From contig CM019217.1 of assembly GCA_009741485.1 (NCBI GenBank), positions 38,673,765 through 38,737,764 on the forward strand: a stretch of 64,000 nt of DNA, given 5' to 3'. The notes beneath the pieces were generated by a model. That model searched no databases and was not told where the DNA came from. It worked only from the letters and a program-made list of their open reading frames with translations. Position numbers and translations under genes: made by a program. This DNA is from Malurus cyaneus samueli (taxonomy: Eukaryota > Chordata > Aves > Passeriformes > Maluridae). Below are positions 35,627 to 48,800 of this stretch, piece after piece. The stretch's first letter is position 1, and every line of letters starts with the position of its first letter.

Positions 35627-37949
35627 CGCTGTCAGACAGCTTAGCAGCCTTTGGGTGACAGCACCTCAGGGTAGAAGCTTCAGATGCCGTCTCTGGTTTC
35701 TAATGCTGAAGGAACAAAGGGAGGGCCCTAGCACAGTGGCTTCCAATCTGCAACCTATGAGTCCTCCAGGTCTCCCTGAATTCTTTTTAAAAAAGTGTCC
35801 CAAAAAAGGAAATGTAGTAAATTTAGCCTACTATTTGGTGTCAGACCTCAATATAAAACTGTTCCTGAAGGGAGAAAAAAAAAAGCTGAAAAATACTTTG
35901 TTTGCATCAATCTCACTGCTCTATCGACTTGATCCTGAACTTAGATTTTTTGGGAGTTTTAAATGCCTCATCTCTTTCACATTAAAATAAGATGTAAAGT
36001 ATTTAGGGATAAATACAGGCTCCCTAAGAGCACATCCTAGTCCTACATGTGAGGACTCAAACCAGTGTATAGGAGTCCCAAAAAGCTATTTATATGCTCA
36101 AGTGTCATTTTGAGTTTTAGAGGACTAGAAAGACTGTCAACATCCTGCAACATTAAAAGGTGGCTTCCCTGTGTCCCTGCAGTCATGCTTAGGAGCCTAA
36201 CTTGCAGGTTTGCCTATGTTCTCTCAGAGTGCACGCACAAATCTATAAAGGCTTCATATCCTGAAATAAAGTTTAGTAGGTAATATAGACATTCTCCAGC
36301 AAAGCAAAAATGAAAATAATGCTTGTGTTTTTCTCTTTGGTAAACTTCCTGTGAAATAATGATGATAAAATGTGTGTTTTCTGTGATAGGCTGCCAGGAG
36401 GGTAATGAAAAGATCTGGGTATACAAAGCTGCTCAATTATTTCTGGATTTTGTATGCGTTACTTCTGCAGCCTTATGTTTATTGTTTTACACTGCTTATG
36501 TTCAAATGAAAACTATGTGCATGTGTGCTAATATAATCTACCTGGGGAATTCCAGCACAGAAACTAATTATTTCTTCAAACTGATCTGCCACCATCCACA
36601 ATTGATACTGCTGGGTGATTAAAGTGGTTGTGAACGTAATGTTGTCTGTTAGTGGGTAAGGGTAGCCTGTTAATGTAATTTAGTGATGGCCATAAACTCA
36701 TTGTCATGGTATAGTTATGTTTTAATCTGTTCATAATAAGAAACTATTGGATTTAAAGTTTGATAGCAATTGATTTTTCTTTTTAATGTGCTGCCAAGCA
36801 GATACAAATACTGGTTGTACTCACATTTCCAAGCAGTCATGGTAAAATCACCTCATGTCTAATCCATGTGGAAGCTAGGTCTGACATCTGACATAACAGA
36901 GTTCTTTAAGGTTTTGATTACAAGTGGGAGCCCAATAGCAGTGGTGCGAGGGGCAGGGAGCAGGGTATTAATGTTATGTTGTTATCACCATGAATTTATT
37001 TTTGCATGGAAAGTGGGTGGGGACAAGGGGAAAAAAGAGACCCTAAGAGAAATAAGATCATCTGGACATCTATTTTATCCTGTTGTAAGCTTCATTTTCT
37101 TTCCTGTCTGCCATAGATCTGCTACTGCACTGGCTCTGTGACACATTCGTTTAAGCCTTTGCATGTCTGGAAGGTAATAGTGTTGCATTTGGGTTATTTG
37201 CATATTTTGGATTGGAGGGGAAATCTCTGCCCTTTAGAAAAATGCAAGGATAGAGGATAAGAAGAAGAGCATCATAAAAATCTGTGAAGAGGTAGACCAG
37301 CTTCTCTGCATTAGTTATTGTCTAACTGGGAGTCTTTTTAAGAGTTTATTTCTAGAATTTTTAAGTCAAATACTTCAAAGTGGTTTCTGCCAGGATCATT
37401 TCAACATTGTCATTTTGAACCTATGCATGGCAACGGCCTTTATGGGCTCACATCCTGCTCTCTGAACCCATCCAGGTCCCTGGGCATCCCTGCTGCGGAA
37501 TGTGCATTGCAATTATAAGGTAGGAACCATTAGTTAACCTTTTTATTGCTCAGTATATGACACTCAAATTTATCTAGTGTTCATTAATCTAACCCTACTA
37601 GAGATATAAGATTATTTTACTCATATGTTTTTCTGTACATCTTCATTATCCTATCCAAATGCATAAACTAATTTTCATGATACTGAGAAAAAGGATATTA
37701 TTCCAGTAGTTCCATTTCCCTGATAGAAGACCGGGACATCAAATAGCATCAATATTGGAACAGCTTCTGGCTTTCTTCTTTGGAAGGGCTTGTATTGCAA
37801 GCCTCATAACTTGAAAACACAATTCTGATCAGCTTTAGGCACATTTGTGACTATTCAGTGACTCAAATTCCACAGTCTCAAGATATATATGTAATAAGTA
37901 GAATATTGTATTTGTACCCATCTGTGAAGCTTGCTATCAATGACTATGC
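35627..37949. other. Intergenic or intronic DNA, no gene seen
   Basis: A 130-codon plus-strand frame starts inside the T tract at 35598 and has no recognisable motif. At about 37450-37490 a short stretch (cccatccaggtccctgggca) resembles antisense CR1 but is too short to call. Confidence 0.5.
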
Positions 37950-38535
37950 AAACATCATGTCAGCTTGAATCAGCAATAGTGCTGCCAGCAGGACCAGGGC
38001 AGGGCTTGTTCCCTCAACTCAGCACCTGTGAGGCCACACTTTGATTGCTGTGTCCAGTTCTGGGTCCCTCACTATAGGAAAGACACTGAGGTGCTGGAGT
38101 GACTCCAGAGAAGGGCAGAGGAGCTGGTGAAGGTTCTGGAGCACAAGACTTATGAAGAGAGGCAGAGGGAGCTGGGACTGCTTAGCCTGGAAAAAAAGGA
38201 GGTTCAGGGGAGATCTTAGCGCTCTCTACAACTGCCTGAAAGGAGGGATATTGTAGAGGGTCAGTCTCTTCTCAGAGCTAACAAGTGACAGGACAAGAGA
38301 AAAGGGCCTCAAGCTGTGCCAGAAGAGCTGTGCCGGATTGGATATTAGGAAACATTTTTTTTACTGAAACTGGGTTAGGCTTTGGAACAGGCTACCAGGT
38401 GGTAGAGTCACCATCCCTGGCTATATATGTAGATATGGTACTTGGGGGCATGATTTTGTGGGGGCCTTGGGAGTTGTATTTGATGACCTTCAAGGTATTT
38501 TTCAACCTAAACCATCCTATGGTTCCCTGATTCTG
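37950..38535 (+). mobile_element. CR1 LINE 3' part, plus strand
   Basis: The sequence runs from about aacatcatgtcagcttgaat through cagcaatagtgctgccagca, gaggccacactttgattgct, gtgtccagttctgggtccct, gagagggagctgggactgct, gacaggacaagag and attaggaaacattttttttac, to the tail at ggttccctgattctg. It matches the C-terminal part of CR1 ORF2 plus the 3' untranslated region. Translated pieces in different frames still show RRFRGDLSALYNCLKGG, SDRTREKGLKL, IRKHFF and LWNRLPG, so frameshifts and stops have broken the coding sequence. The copy is about 590 bp and 5'-truncated, and looks older than the nested CR1 at 23567. Confidence 0.88.
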
Positions 38536-39307
38536 TTCCAGTTCACATTAGTGTGTTGCTGTACAGTTCTGTCTCTTTGCTTACGTGCAGAGTTCAGCGG
38601 ATCTGCCTTAGTGTGGCATTCCTGCTTTGTCTGCTGTGCTCAGCCTCTCTGGAGCCAGCACAGCGCTGTGTTCTGCTGTGGGCACAGATCCTGTCACATG
38701 CAGCAGCAGCATCCAGCTCGGCATCGTCCTATTTGTGTCCCTGTTCACAGGAGCAGCTTCTGCCTCCAGGAAAGATCTTGTTTGATTCTCTACTCATGTT
38801 CTAAATCCCTGAAACAATGTAATATCTGGTAGAAAACAGGACCACCTGTTTATTTAAAGCCATGTGGAGAAAACTAGTGCAAAATAAGGTCTTGGAAGAT
38901 TTTATTTTTTGCATTTGTTCAAGGCTCTTGGTTTGAAAAGGTTGACTTTATTCAGTTGGGTTTCTATAGGAAAAAGCACTCCCTGGGACTTCTGATACCA
39001 TTTGCCTGATTTATTCCATATTTTACTCCTCTTCTTAGCAAAATGGATTGACTCTGTTGCTTACTGTGGCAATGCCATCTTGCTCACTTTGTTTTCTCTC
39101 TGTATGCAACTTAAGTGACCTTGTCTCACACCCAGCAGTTGCCCCCACTTCCTAACAGGCTAAAACAAATCTAAAATTTCTGAATGGATTCAAAATTGTA
39201 CGTCTTTCCAATGCATTTTAAAATACCAATGACAATAATTTTAAGTTCTATACTATTAAAATTATTATAGCACAAGCAGCAAGCTGTACTTTGGTTTGTG
39301 TTTCTGG
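38536..39307. other. Intergenic DNA, slightly GC-rich at first, no gene seen
   Basis: The stretch 38565-38770 just after the CR1 tail is richer in GC and CpG than its surroundings and gives overlapping frames of up to 124 codons. No motif or family is recognised. Confidence 0.5.
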
Positions 39308-39381
39308 TTTATTTTTTTTTGGTTTTTTTTTTTTTTGTTTGAGGGTTTTTTTGTTTGTTTTGTTTTGTTTTGTTTTGTTTT
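39308..39381. repeat. T/G-rich simple repeat with (GTTTT)n
   Basis: Long T runs broken by G end in about six GTTTT units. It is a low-complexity tract, and overlapping frames rich in phenylalanine or lysine are artefacts. Confidence 0.9.
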
Positions 39382-39410
39382 CTCTCCAATGAATTTTTTT
39401 AATCCTATAA

Positions 39411-39470
39411 ACCGATCTTTGGCAATTCTGGTGCAGAAAAACCCATCTTTGGCAATTCTGGTGCAGCTCT
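39411..39470. repeat. Tandem duplication, two 30-bp units
   Basis: Units at 39411-39440 and 39441-39470 share atctttggcaattctggtgc plus flanking bases, with differences only at the ends. The period is exactly 30 bp. It lies 30 bp downstream of a T/G-rich repeat, which may have promoted slippage. Confidence 0.9.
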
Positions 39471-42400
39471 GTTCAGGACTGTGACAACTCATCAAACACT
39501 AGGAGGATAGGAGGACAGTGCACCGTCCTGGCAAACAGCAGAGATCAGATGAGGACTGAATTACAAGTCATTTATTGCTTAGCCTCTGAGGGGAAGTAAA
39601 GTATCTCACTGTTACTCAAGGGGTATCTTGCACCTCCCTTCTCTTTCATTTGTGTCAGCTTCACCTCCCTGTCTGGCAGAAAAAGTGATACTCAGTCCAT
39701 TTCAGAAGTCCTTTGCCTCACATACAAAGTGCCTGGCATTCCCACTAGGAGGACTTCAGGAGATCAGCAGACCACCTCCTTAATTTCCTCATGAGGATTT
39801 GTGGCCTGGCTTGCAAACCAGTCACAGCTTCTGTTTGCTTCTGCTCTGCTCTCGCCCCACAGCTGGTGCTGGGATCTTTTGTCATGCTTCCTTCTTGCTT
39901 TATTTTTTGTTTGGTGGTATTCAGGCTATGCTCTTATCAGATGCTTCTGGAAGACTGAAGCGCACAGTATTTCCACATGCCTGCTGCAATTGTAAGATCT
40001 TGAAAGATTTCCAGCAAGTTAGTTATGACATTTATCTTTTGAATTATGTTTGGTCTCTGTCAGAGCATGTTTTTCATGACCCCTGCTCACTGTGGAATAT
40101 ATCCTTTGTACTAAAACTGACATTAAATTAATATGTCTATAATTCTGTTCATCCTCCCTCAGTAGTGATCAGCTATTTCATAAATGCACTGAAACTGGTT
40201 TTGTACAGTAAAAATGACATTACCCCTCTAAGAACACTTTCTTAAAACTGTATCTTCTGTCATTTATAGGAGGGTGGCATTTTGTTTTGTGCAAAGAGAA
40301 TCTTAACATACGTGATGTGAGCTTATACTATCAATTGCCTCAAACCTCCATTTACTTCTCTGCCAAAGTAATAGTATGGGGAATTCAATACTGAAGGTTC
40401 AAGGCAAGAAAATCTAGCTCCCAAGCTTTTTTCCCTCTGCATTTTCTTCCAGCTATGGTTTGTATGTATTTGCTCTGCAGTCACAGGACTTCCAGAAGTC
40501 AAGAGTTTTGTTCCCATAATGTACAGATCAGTGGATGCACCAAAACCTGCTGGATAAGCAGGGTAAGTAAGCTTATGTCATGACAGCACAGGAGACTTGT
40601 GGTTTTTTGCATTTTGCTGTCAGGGAGCTTGCAAATGCACATCTATTGTGGTATTTCAGGTTGTGCTAGGAGGCTCATTCTCCAAAACGTTTTGCTTTTT
40701 CCTGGCTGTGAATGGAGAGGGTATCATGGTAGTTTTGCTTCAGACTGGGTAAAGTGACCAGTCTCTTCTATAGTTATTTTCTGAATAGCTGTAATGTTCT
40801 AATATTTTCCGGGCTTTTGATTAGTGTGGCAAAAAGCTTTCTTCATTTCCATCTTCATTTTCTTCCAGTCTCTTAGCAATGTATCACTAGACAGAGCACT
40901 TTGTCTATTTTAATACATGACTAATCTTTTCAGCCCCATTTCCATTGCTATCTGTGCACTACAATTGCTAACTGTATTATACCATTCAATATGGTACGCA
41001 GCAGTCTGTCAATCCTCTTGCTTCATCTAAAGGCAGAAAATATATAGTAATTGCTTAATAAATCTGCCATTTCTTTATCTCAGTCTCCAATTCCCCATTT
41101 GCATTTTTAGTACTTTTATCTTTAGGGCTGGCTGGTCATCTAACCAAGACAGGACGATAAGTAACTTTTATAGTACAGAAAGTAATAGGAATCTATGGTG
41201 AATTAATATTATTTTATTAATAACAGATACTAAATCTTGATAGAATAGTTAATATCACGCATAGATCCAACCCCTGCAAAACTTGTCTTGGGTACCTGGG
41301 ATGGATAATTTTCTCTCCCTTGGCTTGTAACCCAAAGAAGTTTGCTGCACTAGCACAAATAATTTGACCACAAATTCAGGGCTGAATTCCAGCAAGGTTA
41401 GGTTTTCCTGCATTCTTAGCAACTATTCTTGTCAAGAGGATTACCGGATTTTTAATGACAATAGTGGCACATTATTGCTGCAAGGAATTATTTTTTTTTT
41501 CTTGCTGAGCAATGACAAGTTCACCAGGTGTGATCTTTTTTTTTGCTATAATATCAGAGATATCATGTTAGTTGAAACTATTAATGATTTCAAGTTTTTA
41601 TTTATATAGTTATTTCTTCATGGCAAACAATTCTTGTCAATTCATAAATCTAAAATTTCTAGCTAAGAAAAACAGAGGAAAAGCACAAAAGCTTTTGGTT
41701 TGTGTATTAATCAGGCTTGGTGTACCTTATTCTGTGCTGCATTGAAGCTTCAGGACACTCCATTCCATGACTGAAGTTAAATTTTCTATTAATTGTTTGC
41801 CTTCTGGACTTTGAGCTGTGTGGTAGGGAAGATGTGGTCACTGGTCTTGCTTATAGATGCTTCTTGCAATTTCTGAACAGGAGATTTTGTTGAGCAAGCC
41901 TTCTGATTTCATAGTGAAAATTTTCAGCATTTTGGAAGCATGAACCTCTGCACACTCATCAAACATATCTCATCAGCATAACAGCCTTTTGTGAGCATAT
42001 TTGACCCATTCAATCCCTCAGGCTTAAGTCAGAATGTCAAAGCAAGTTCAAGATCTCTGTCTTCATCTTGAGGGAACTCTGTTAGATAAGTCTTCAAATA
42101 TCTAAAAGATCTAAAGAAATTACAGTATAAAACCTATTTCGGAAAACTGGCATCGTTCACCATCCTATTTAGGATTAAATCTCTTTCCTGATGACACTGT
42201 AATTCATAAAGCTGTACTTGAGACTATGGACTAAACAGGGAATTTTGACAAATGCAAGTCTTGTGTCGCTTCTCTTTAAACTTGCTAGAATAAATACATA
42301 GCAATAGACAGAAATGAAGAAAAAAAATCCCCAAACCAAACATATCTAAACGCAAATTGGAAAGGTCACTGAGTCAACACATTGATTGCCTGTGCTCCTG

Positions 42401-42757
42401 AGGGATTGTTAATAAATGAAAACACATGGCTGATATTTAGTTACTTTGCCTAAATAAATACCCAGGAAGTATTAAAAGCAACCTTTGGAGGATTTCCACA
42501 GAACTGCCAAAATGTACTGCTGCTTGCTACTCTTACAGCCTATATCTGAATTCAGGAGTGATATAAAATCCCTCATTTGTTTTGAATTGAGTGCCAAACC
42601 AAGAGGAATAAGCAATTTCTAAATAAGTAAGCACAATAATATGAAACACAGCTCCAGTTTTATGCTTCAGGGAGCCAAGAAGATTTTATTTCTGGATAAT
42701 CAATGCAGGAGTTATACAGTGAGAAATTACTGCTTAACATTTATTTTTCAAAATATA
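39471..42757. other. AT-rich intergenic or intronic DNA, no gene seen
   Basis: Frames up to 110 codons occur without motifs. A splice-like pair flanks 40481-40562: an acceptor, tatttgctctgcag, and a donor, CAGG|GTAAGTA. The 82 bp between them has only one fully open frame and no recognisable product. It is recorded as a weak exon candidate. Confidence 0.45.
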
Positions 42758-42759
42758 GA

Positions 42760-42811
<52 letters not shown>

Positions 42812-42830
42812 TAATAATAATAATAATAAG
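42758..42830. repeat. (AAT)n microsatellite
   Basis: Over 20 AAT/ATA units run for about 73 bp with a single interruption near 42808. The frame across it encodes a poly-asparagine run and is not a gene. Confidence 0.97.
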
Positions 42831-45800
42831 TAAAGTGTTTCTAGTAAGACTGAAAAATATTCTTCATGGAATCTTCAGAGATAAAATGGACCAAATAGTA
42901 AGTATGTGACCTGCATCAGGCTAAGTGTGGCACGTGGTCCAACACAAGCTGGGTGCAAGTGGGGAGGGCTATCTCAAACTTTAAAGAAAACGTTTTAATG
43001 CTAACAAATGAACACAAGAGACAGAAATGTGTTTTGTATGGAGCAAAGAGATTCTAAGACTATAAATCTTAAATAGTAGGTTACAAAAACACTTAATCCA
43101 GACTCATGATGGAATTCCTGCTTAAAGGTGGTATAGCCACCTGCAGTAATTTTCTGACTTTTAGAAAACTAGATATGCATACCATAATCAAAGATCTTAC
43201 TGCAATGAGATTGCTGTGTGTGTGTGAATTTATCTCTTCTCTCCTATAATGGAGAGATAACCTCTTTCTTATTCTTCACTCTGCTTCTGATTCACCTAGG
43301 AATTTTAAATTCCTTTCAGTTTTTCATGGTATTCAATATTCATAACTACTCTCATTGCTTCTATTGTTCTTGATTATTCAATTAAACTTGATAAAATGGG
43401 TCTTTGTTGCCCTGTTTTCTTTAAATGTCACCTTGAGTAGATTTCAGTTATCTCCTATTCTTGCTCTCAGTGAAAATTTTGGTTATGTTTTTTAGAGTAT
43501 TTTATATTATTTCAAAGATAGTTATATTAAAAAAAAATAGCTTTATTTTTGTTGTAGTGCTTTCAATCTTGGGTGTTTAAATTAAATAGCAGTGCTTTAT
43601 TGAAGTATTCTCTAATTTGAAATTCACCTGCTTTACTTTTTCTCATCTGGCATATGAGCTTATGGACAACCTTTTTCCTTTTGCCTTGTCAGGAAACCAA
43701 AAGGATCAGTCTGACTCTGTTTTAAAGCCACTGGCAGAAATCCTTCTGATTTATCTAAGAGGAACTTCGAGGCTTCTTATAAACATCCCTAGAAATGTCT
43801 CCCAAGTTCCAGATCTGCAGTTCTTCTTCCAAACAATACCCCTGCATTTTTCACAGGTCTCATGAATCCTTTCTACAGATGTACAGCAGTATACACCATT
43901 CATCTAACAGGCAAAACAAAAAGGGTAACTTCCCTGTGTTTCTTGCCATCTGACCTTCTTTACCATTGCAACTGACCTTCTTCCTGAGCTGCTTTTCTCT
44001 GTATATGGTAAAATGTGCATTCTTGTATTTTTTGTTTCCTATGATGCTCTTCAGTCATCCTTTCTAAACGTCTTCGTGGAGGTAAAAAGGAACCCAGCCT
44101 TTGCCATCTGTTGAAGAGCTGTATATCAAGGCTTGTACCTGTAGCTGAAGTACAGATAACTTCACAAAATAAAATCTCAGAAGTCTGTTTTAAATGGCTA
44201 TGCTTCTGCAATGATAGTTTTAGTAAAAGCCTGGAACTGCTATGAATAAAACAAATGTAAAATTGAATCATTTATTTTTCTTCCCTGTAACAAAAAATCT
44301 ATTTCTGAGAAAAAGAAACTTAAAATTGTTTTGTGTCAGCAATGTATATGAAGTTGGCTTCTGTGTTCAGGAGGAGAAAAAATGGAAGGCAGGAGGCAAA
44401 AGAATAAAGTAGTATTTTGACTTATTTTTCTACATGACATGCCTATGAGCCACTTAATTCTGTGTCTGTGTGGGATTAAAAAAAATAAAAAAGACCACAT
44501 AACAGAAAAAAAACAATGAGCCAACTTGAGCCTTGAATCATAAATTAATTCAGGGCTTTTTACAGAATTCACCAGTGTATATACTTGAAAAAGCCATTGT
44601 GCCAGATGTATCTACCTCTAGCTTGCTTTAACTGACCAGCTACACAAGTGCAAAATGTTTCAAATAGGGGCTCGATCAGGACAGAAGAGTTGTGATCCTA
44701 GCGAAGTGCTAAACTTTCAGCAGAGCCAGGGTTTCACCTGAGGAGCCAGGAGGCATTCCTAGTTGACCTGGTTAAATGCTTGGAACTGAGAGTGAGGAAA
44801 ATTTATATGAACTATGCTAAGACACTGCAGTTAAAACACAAAATGATTGCAATAATCATTCAAGGAATCAGTTTAGTGTGTGGGAAGGGAATGCAGCAGG
44901 GAATGCATACTCATCCTCTCTCTCCCCAGATTGTCTTTTGGAGTGACCATAGGGGTACTATGCTGGTAAATAGATTCTGATTTCAGAACAGTTTCCCCAG
45001 TGGCCTTGTAACTGTTATTCCTTGTTACCAATCTTATTGCTACAAGAGTAAGTTAATTTCTAAGGGATCAGAAAATATGATATTTGGTATGGAGGTTCTC
45101 TGAAGGTCCAGGAACACCATTTCTGTAAGAGGGCAGGATCCACTTGCTCAATAACTGCTCAGTGTCATCCCTACAAAGTTTTTGCTTCTTGACAATGAAC
45201 AATAGAAGAGTTCAGACCAAAAATCAGGCTGCATCCTTAGGTCGTGGGTTTAAAAGGCTGGCATATATGATCAAATATACTGGGCAAGGAACAGAGTAGG
45301 ACAACTATGAACCATATGATGGTTTTGAACTATCTCACAAGACTAACATTCTATCCTGTAATGGTGCAGAATACGCAAATATATATATATATCAAATGTT
45401 AATTTTGAAACAAAGTGTCCTTCTAGAGCATCTTTGTTTTGTTTAGGCTGTTTTCAGTTTGGGCAAAAGGGAATCTGGAAATCACCTTACCATCGCCAGT
45501 GTATAATACTATCTGTTTCTGGATTTTATTGTATTTCCTTTACAGCTGTGATTTGTGACCATTTGCATTTTTGCTGACAGGTACTAAGGGTAAGTCAATA
45601 TTTATAAAGTACTTTTTCCTATGCCTTACTTTTATTAGAGACTTTCCCGATTGTAATGGGCTCTTTTTTCAGAAAGTGAAATATAATTTGGGTGCACATG
45701 CCAACAATAATTGTACTTGTCAGGAGAAACAGATAACATTATAAATGCCTGAAATTTAATCACAAGAAATGCGATAATTCATATGGGAAATCATGTTTTA

Positions 45801-48800
45801 CAATTTCTTTCTTTCCATGTGGTTTAGAGTAGTTAAGGGGAAAAAAAAAATCACTCTGTTTAGGCCAAGCATGCAGAATGGCACAGAAAGGCAATTTATT
45901 GCAAAACTTTTTAAATGTGTTGGTGTTTCCTTCCAACAGAAACATACCTGAGACTACAAGAATAAAAATATGAGAAGTTGGAAAAAAGTAATTATATTTA
46001 ATTGCTGTGTAATATACTTAGTTTTATTTCATTCTTAATTTTAAGATTTTTCTATTAAGGTTTTGGCAATGTTGCTCGGAGCAAGTATAATGTAGCATAT
46101 AAAATGACCTTTCAGCTGTGAAGTGTAAGACTCTGTTCTGTCATTAGTGTAACCCTGGGCTAATTAGTTACATCATATTTGTTCCATATTGATAACCATA
46201 AAAGTGAAGTTTAAATCTGGGCTAGATCTTGTACAGTGAAAGCTGTCATAATTTTAAATTCTGCTCTACAGTAATCGATCAAAAAGTTATTAACACAAGT
46301 TTTTTTTCATTGCACATTTTAAATTAGTGTTTTCATACCAACAGGTGCTTCTACTATGCTTGGAGAACCTCATAACCTACATGAAGGTTGATCTTTAGAG
46401 ACAGACTTTGCTTGGTTACTCTACAGAAAGCCAAGCTAGAGTTCCACTAGGGTCAGGCACAATGGCTTAGCTCTAAGCCTTGATTTGCATGACATCTCCT
46501 CCCAGTGAACATCTTTGTCATCCCTCAACTTTTGGTGGTATTTTGATAACTTGTGGTATCCCTATTTACTGAAGGCATCTTGGTGAGAGAGAGGGACTGG
46601 GTGATTCACTTGAGATATGTCTAAAAACTTTGGAAAGAATGGGTAAATGTACGTTCATTACTCAGGTATGTATCCAGCCTTTGCAAGAATACAGTTAGGA
46701 AGAGGGTTTGTACTCGTTTGTAATTGTGTATGTTTTTGGTTTGGTTTGTTTTTTGTCAGTGTTTTGCAAATAAATACTCTCATTGTACAGCCCAAATTAA
46801 ATATAGAAGAAGAGTCAGTAAATTGTTTGTCATAGTGTTCCTCTCAGAAATACAAAGAAAATTAATACGTTGTTTCGCCCTGGAATTATTTCCTTGAATT
46901 TGGTCAATGAGTAATAGGGGTAGTCCAGAGGGCTTGGAACTGACACTGCCTTCTTTGCTTTTCACATACTGATTTGTCCTGCAAAAGGGGAAACTTAGCA
47001 ATTCAACAGTCTCTTGAAGTTTTTGTAATTGTCATGGTGTTCCCTGTCTAGAAATTGAGTTCTGCAGCAGAGTGAGGAAATGAGCATCAACAGGAGGCTT
47101 TAATGAAAACAGGCCACAGCAAAGAAAAGCAGGAAATTTAAAATTATTATGATGATGATAAATGCACTTCAGAAAAAAATTATATACTTTTCATCAAGAC
47201 TGATAGAGATTTTTTGCCCAGCAAGGAAAATGATCAACAGTGCAATGCAACAATCATGGCAGGAGACTCTTTGTACTCAATACCTGCTAAGGTTTAAAGA
47301 AAAAAAAAATAATTTATGCTAAGTCTTGCCATACTCTACTATAAATTCTCAGTTTTGTTCAAAAATGACAGAAAGTTCGCGATAAGATTTTTACATACTT
47401 TCATTTTTATTGTTAGATATAAAGTATGAGCAGTTGTACATGAAAACAGTTCTACAAACTAATGAATTTAAGTGTTACTATTGCCACAGTAACCCAGCAT
47501 AGCTTATATTTCAAGGAACTTTTTTAAGAACAAAGTGTCCTACTTCAGAAAGAAGGTCACAGGCAGTATACAGTGACTTAGAGCTGATATAATAATATAT
47601 CCCTAAAGAATCCAGCAAATGATTCTGAAGAAACTGGCTATTTATATTGAAACTTCATGTATCAAGACCTCTGGAGATGTAATGCAAGAGTTTTGAGCTT
47701 TGTACGAATACTAATCATCAGAAGAGCTTGACAGCTCTGTAATTTTTCTCTCTGTGGGTTCCCATGGCATATTAGTAAGGTGATTCATAAAACAAGTCAG
47801 CTACAGATTTGGGGTTATAAATATGTGAACTAAGAGAAAATATTTTAATAATTTATCTGTAGTCATACTTACTATTGGATTTGAGGAGCACATACCTAGA
47901 GAACAGTATCCCCTGTAAAAATAGGCAATCTGATTTACCACCATAAATTTCACATCATTGCAGAATTTATATGACAATGTAGTTTTAGGTGAAGACAAAG
48001 CAAAACCTTCTTCAGTTGTGCAAAACTGCATAAAAAGAGGGTGGAAAGATTAAGCTTTTTCCATTTTATCATGCTTTGAGTTCTTAAACTCTATTGCTAT
48101 GACCTCTTTGCAAAGAAATGTCCATAGTGCTCTGTGATCTACATTTCATAATTATATTCAGCACTTGGGATAGCAGGAACTTTTGCTTGAAGTCACATGG
48201 TCCTTACTTTCTTTTTCATCATTTTTGCTTCTGTTGGTGACTGCTGAAGTAGTTGCAAGTGATGCCTCTGATGTCCCATCATTGGTAGTGTTCATCTTCC
48301 TTTCTGTTGGATGTAGACACCAAGGGTGTAATAAAACTTTGTGAGAGAGAAGAAGCTGAGAAGAGTGTGCATGATTCTTGAATGCATCATTTGTGCCTTG
48401 AACTATGCCCTGTGCTTTTTAAATAGTGACACTTTTTTTCTAGCCAGCTGCTACAGAATATAGAGAAAAAATTCACAAATGAAAGAATTTTTATTAGAAG
48501 TTTCTCCTTTCATACTGAGATGAGAGAAAGCTTGCTGTCCCACCTGTTTCCCAGCTGGCTTGGGACAGCAAATAGGAACTGCTAGAGCTTAGGGAGATAT
48601 CAAAATTGATTTTTAAGCTATCTCAACAGTTTGAAAATATATTTAATTGGATCACCAGGAAACGAAATGAATTTGGGACATCAGTAAGTCCATTAAAATT
48701 TCTATATCTATTACATAAAGCAACAGGGAACAAGAGCATCTAATTTAGAGTCACATATTCCAAATTCAGCAATAAAAAGTGAAAGACCATATTTTTTCTG

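Noticed and set aside
37430..37500. Short CR1-like stretch (ccatccaggtccctgggc)
   Set aside because: The resemblance to antisense CR1 ORF2 covers only about 20 bp, too little to call an insertion.
40740..41150. Possible ancient LINE sequence, antisense
   Set aside because: Some phrases feel repeat-like, but translation gives many stops and no reverse-transcriptase or endonuclease motif that I can verify.
42703..42909. Frame with a poly-asparagine run
   Set aside because: It is a translation of the (AAT)n microsatellite, with no supporting context.
45546..45589. Strong acceptor and donor enclosing 44 bp
   Set aside because: All three frames contain stops and the segment is very short. It probably shows how often splice-like pairs arise by chance here.
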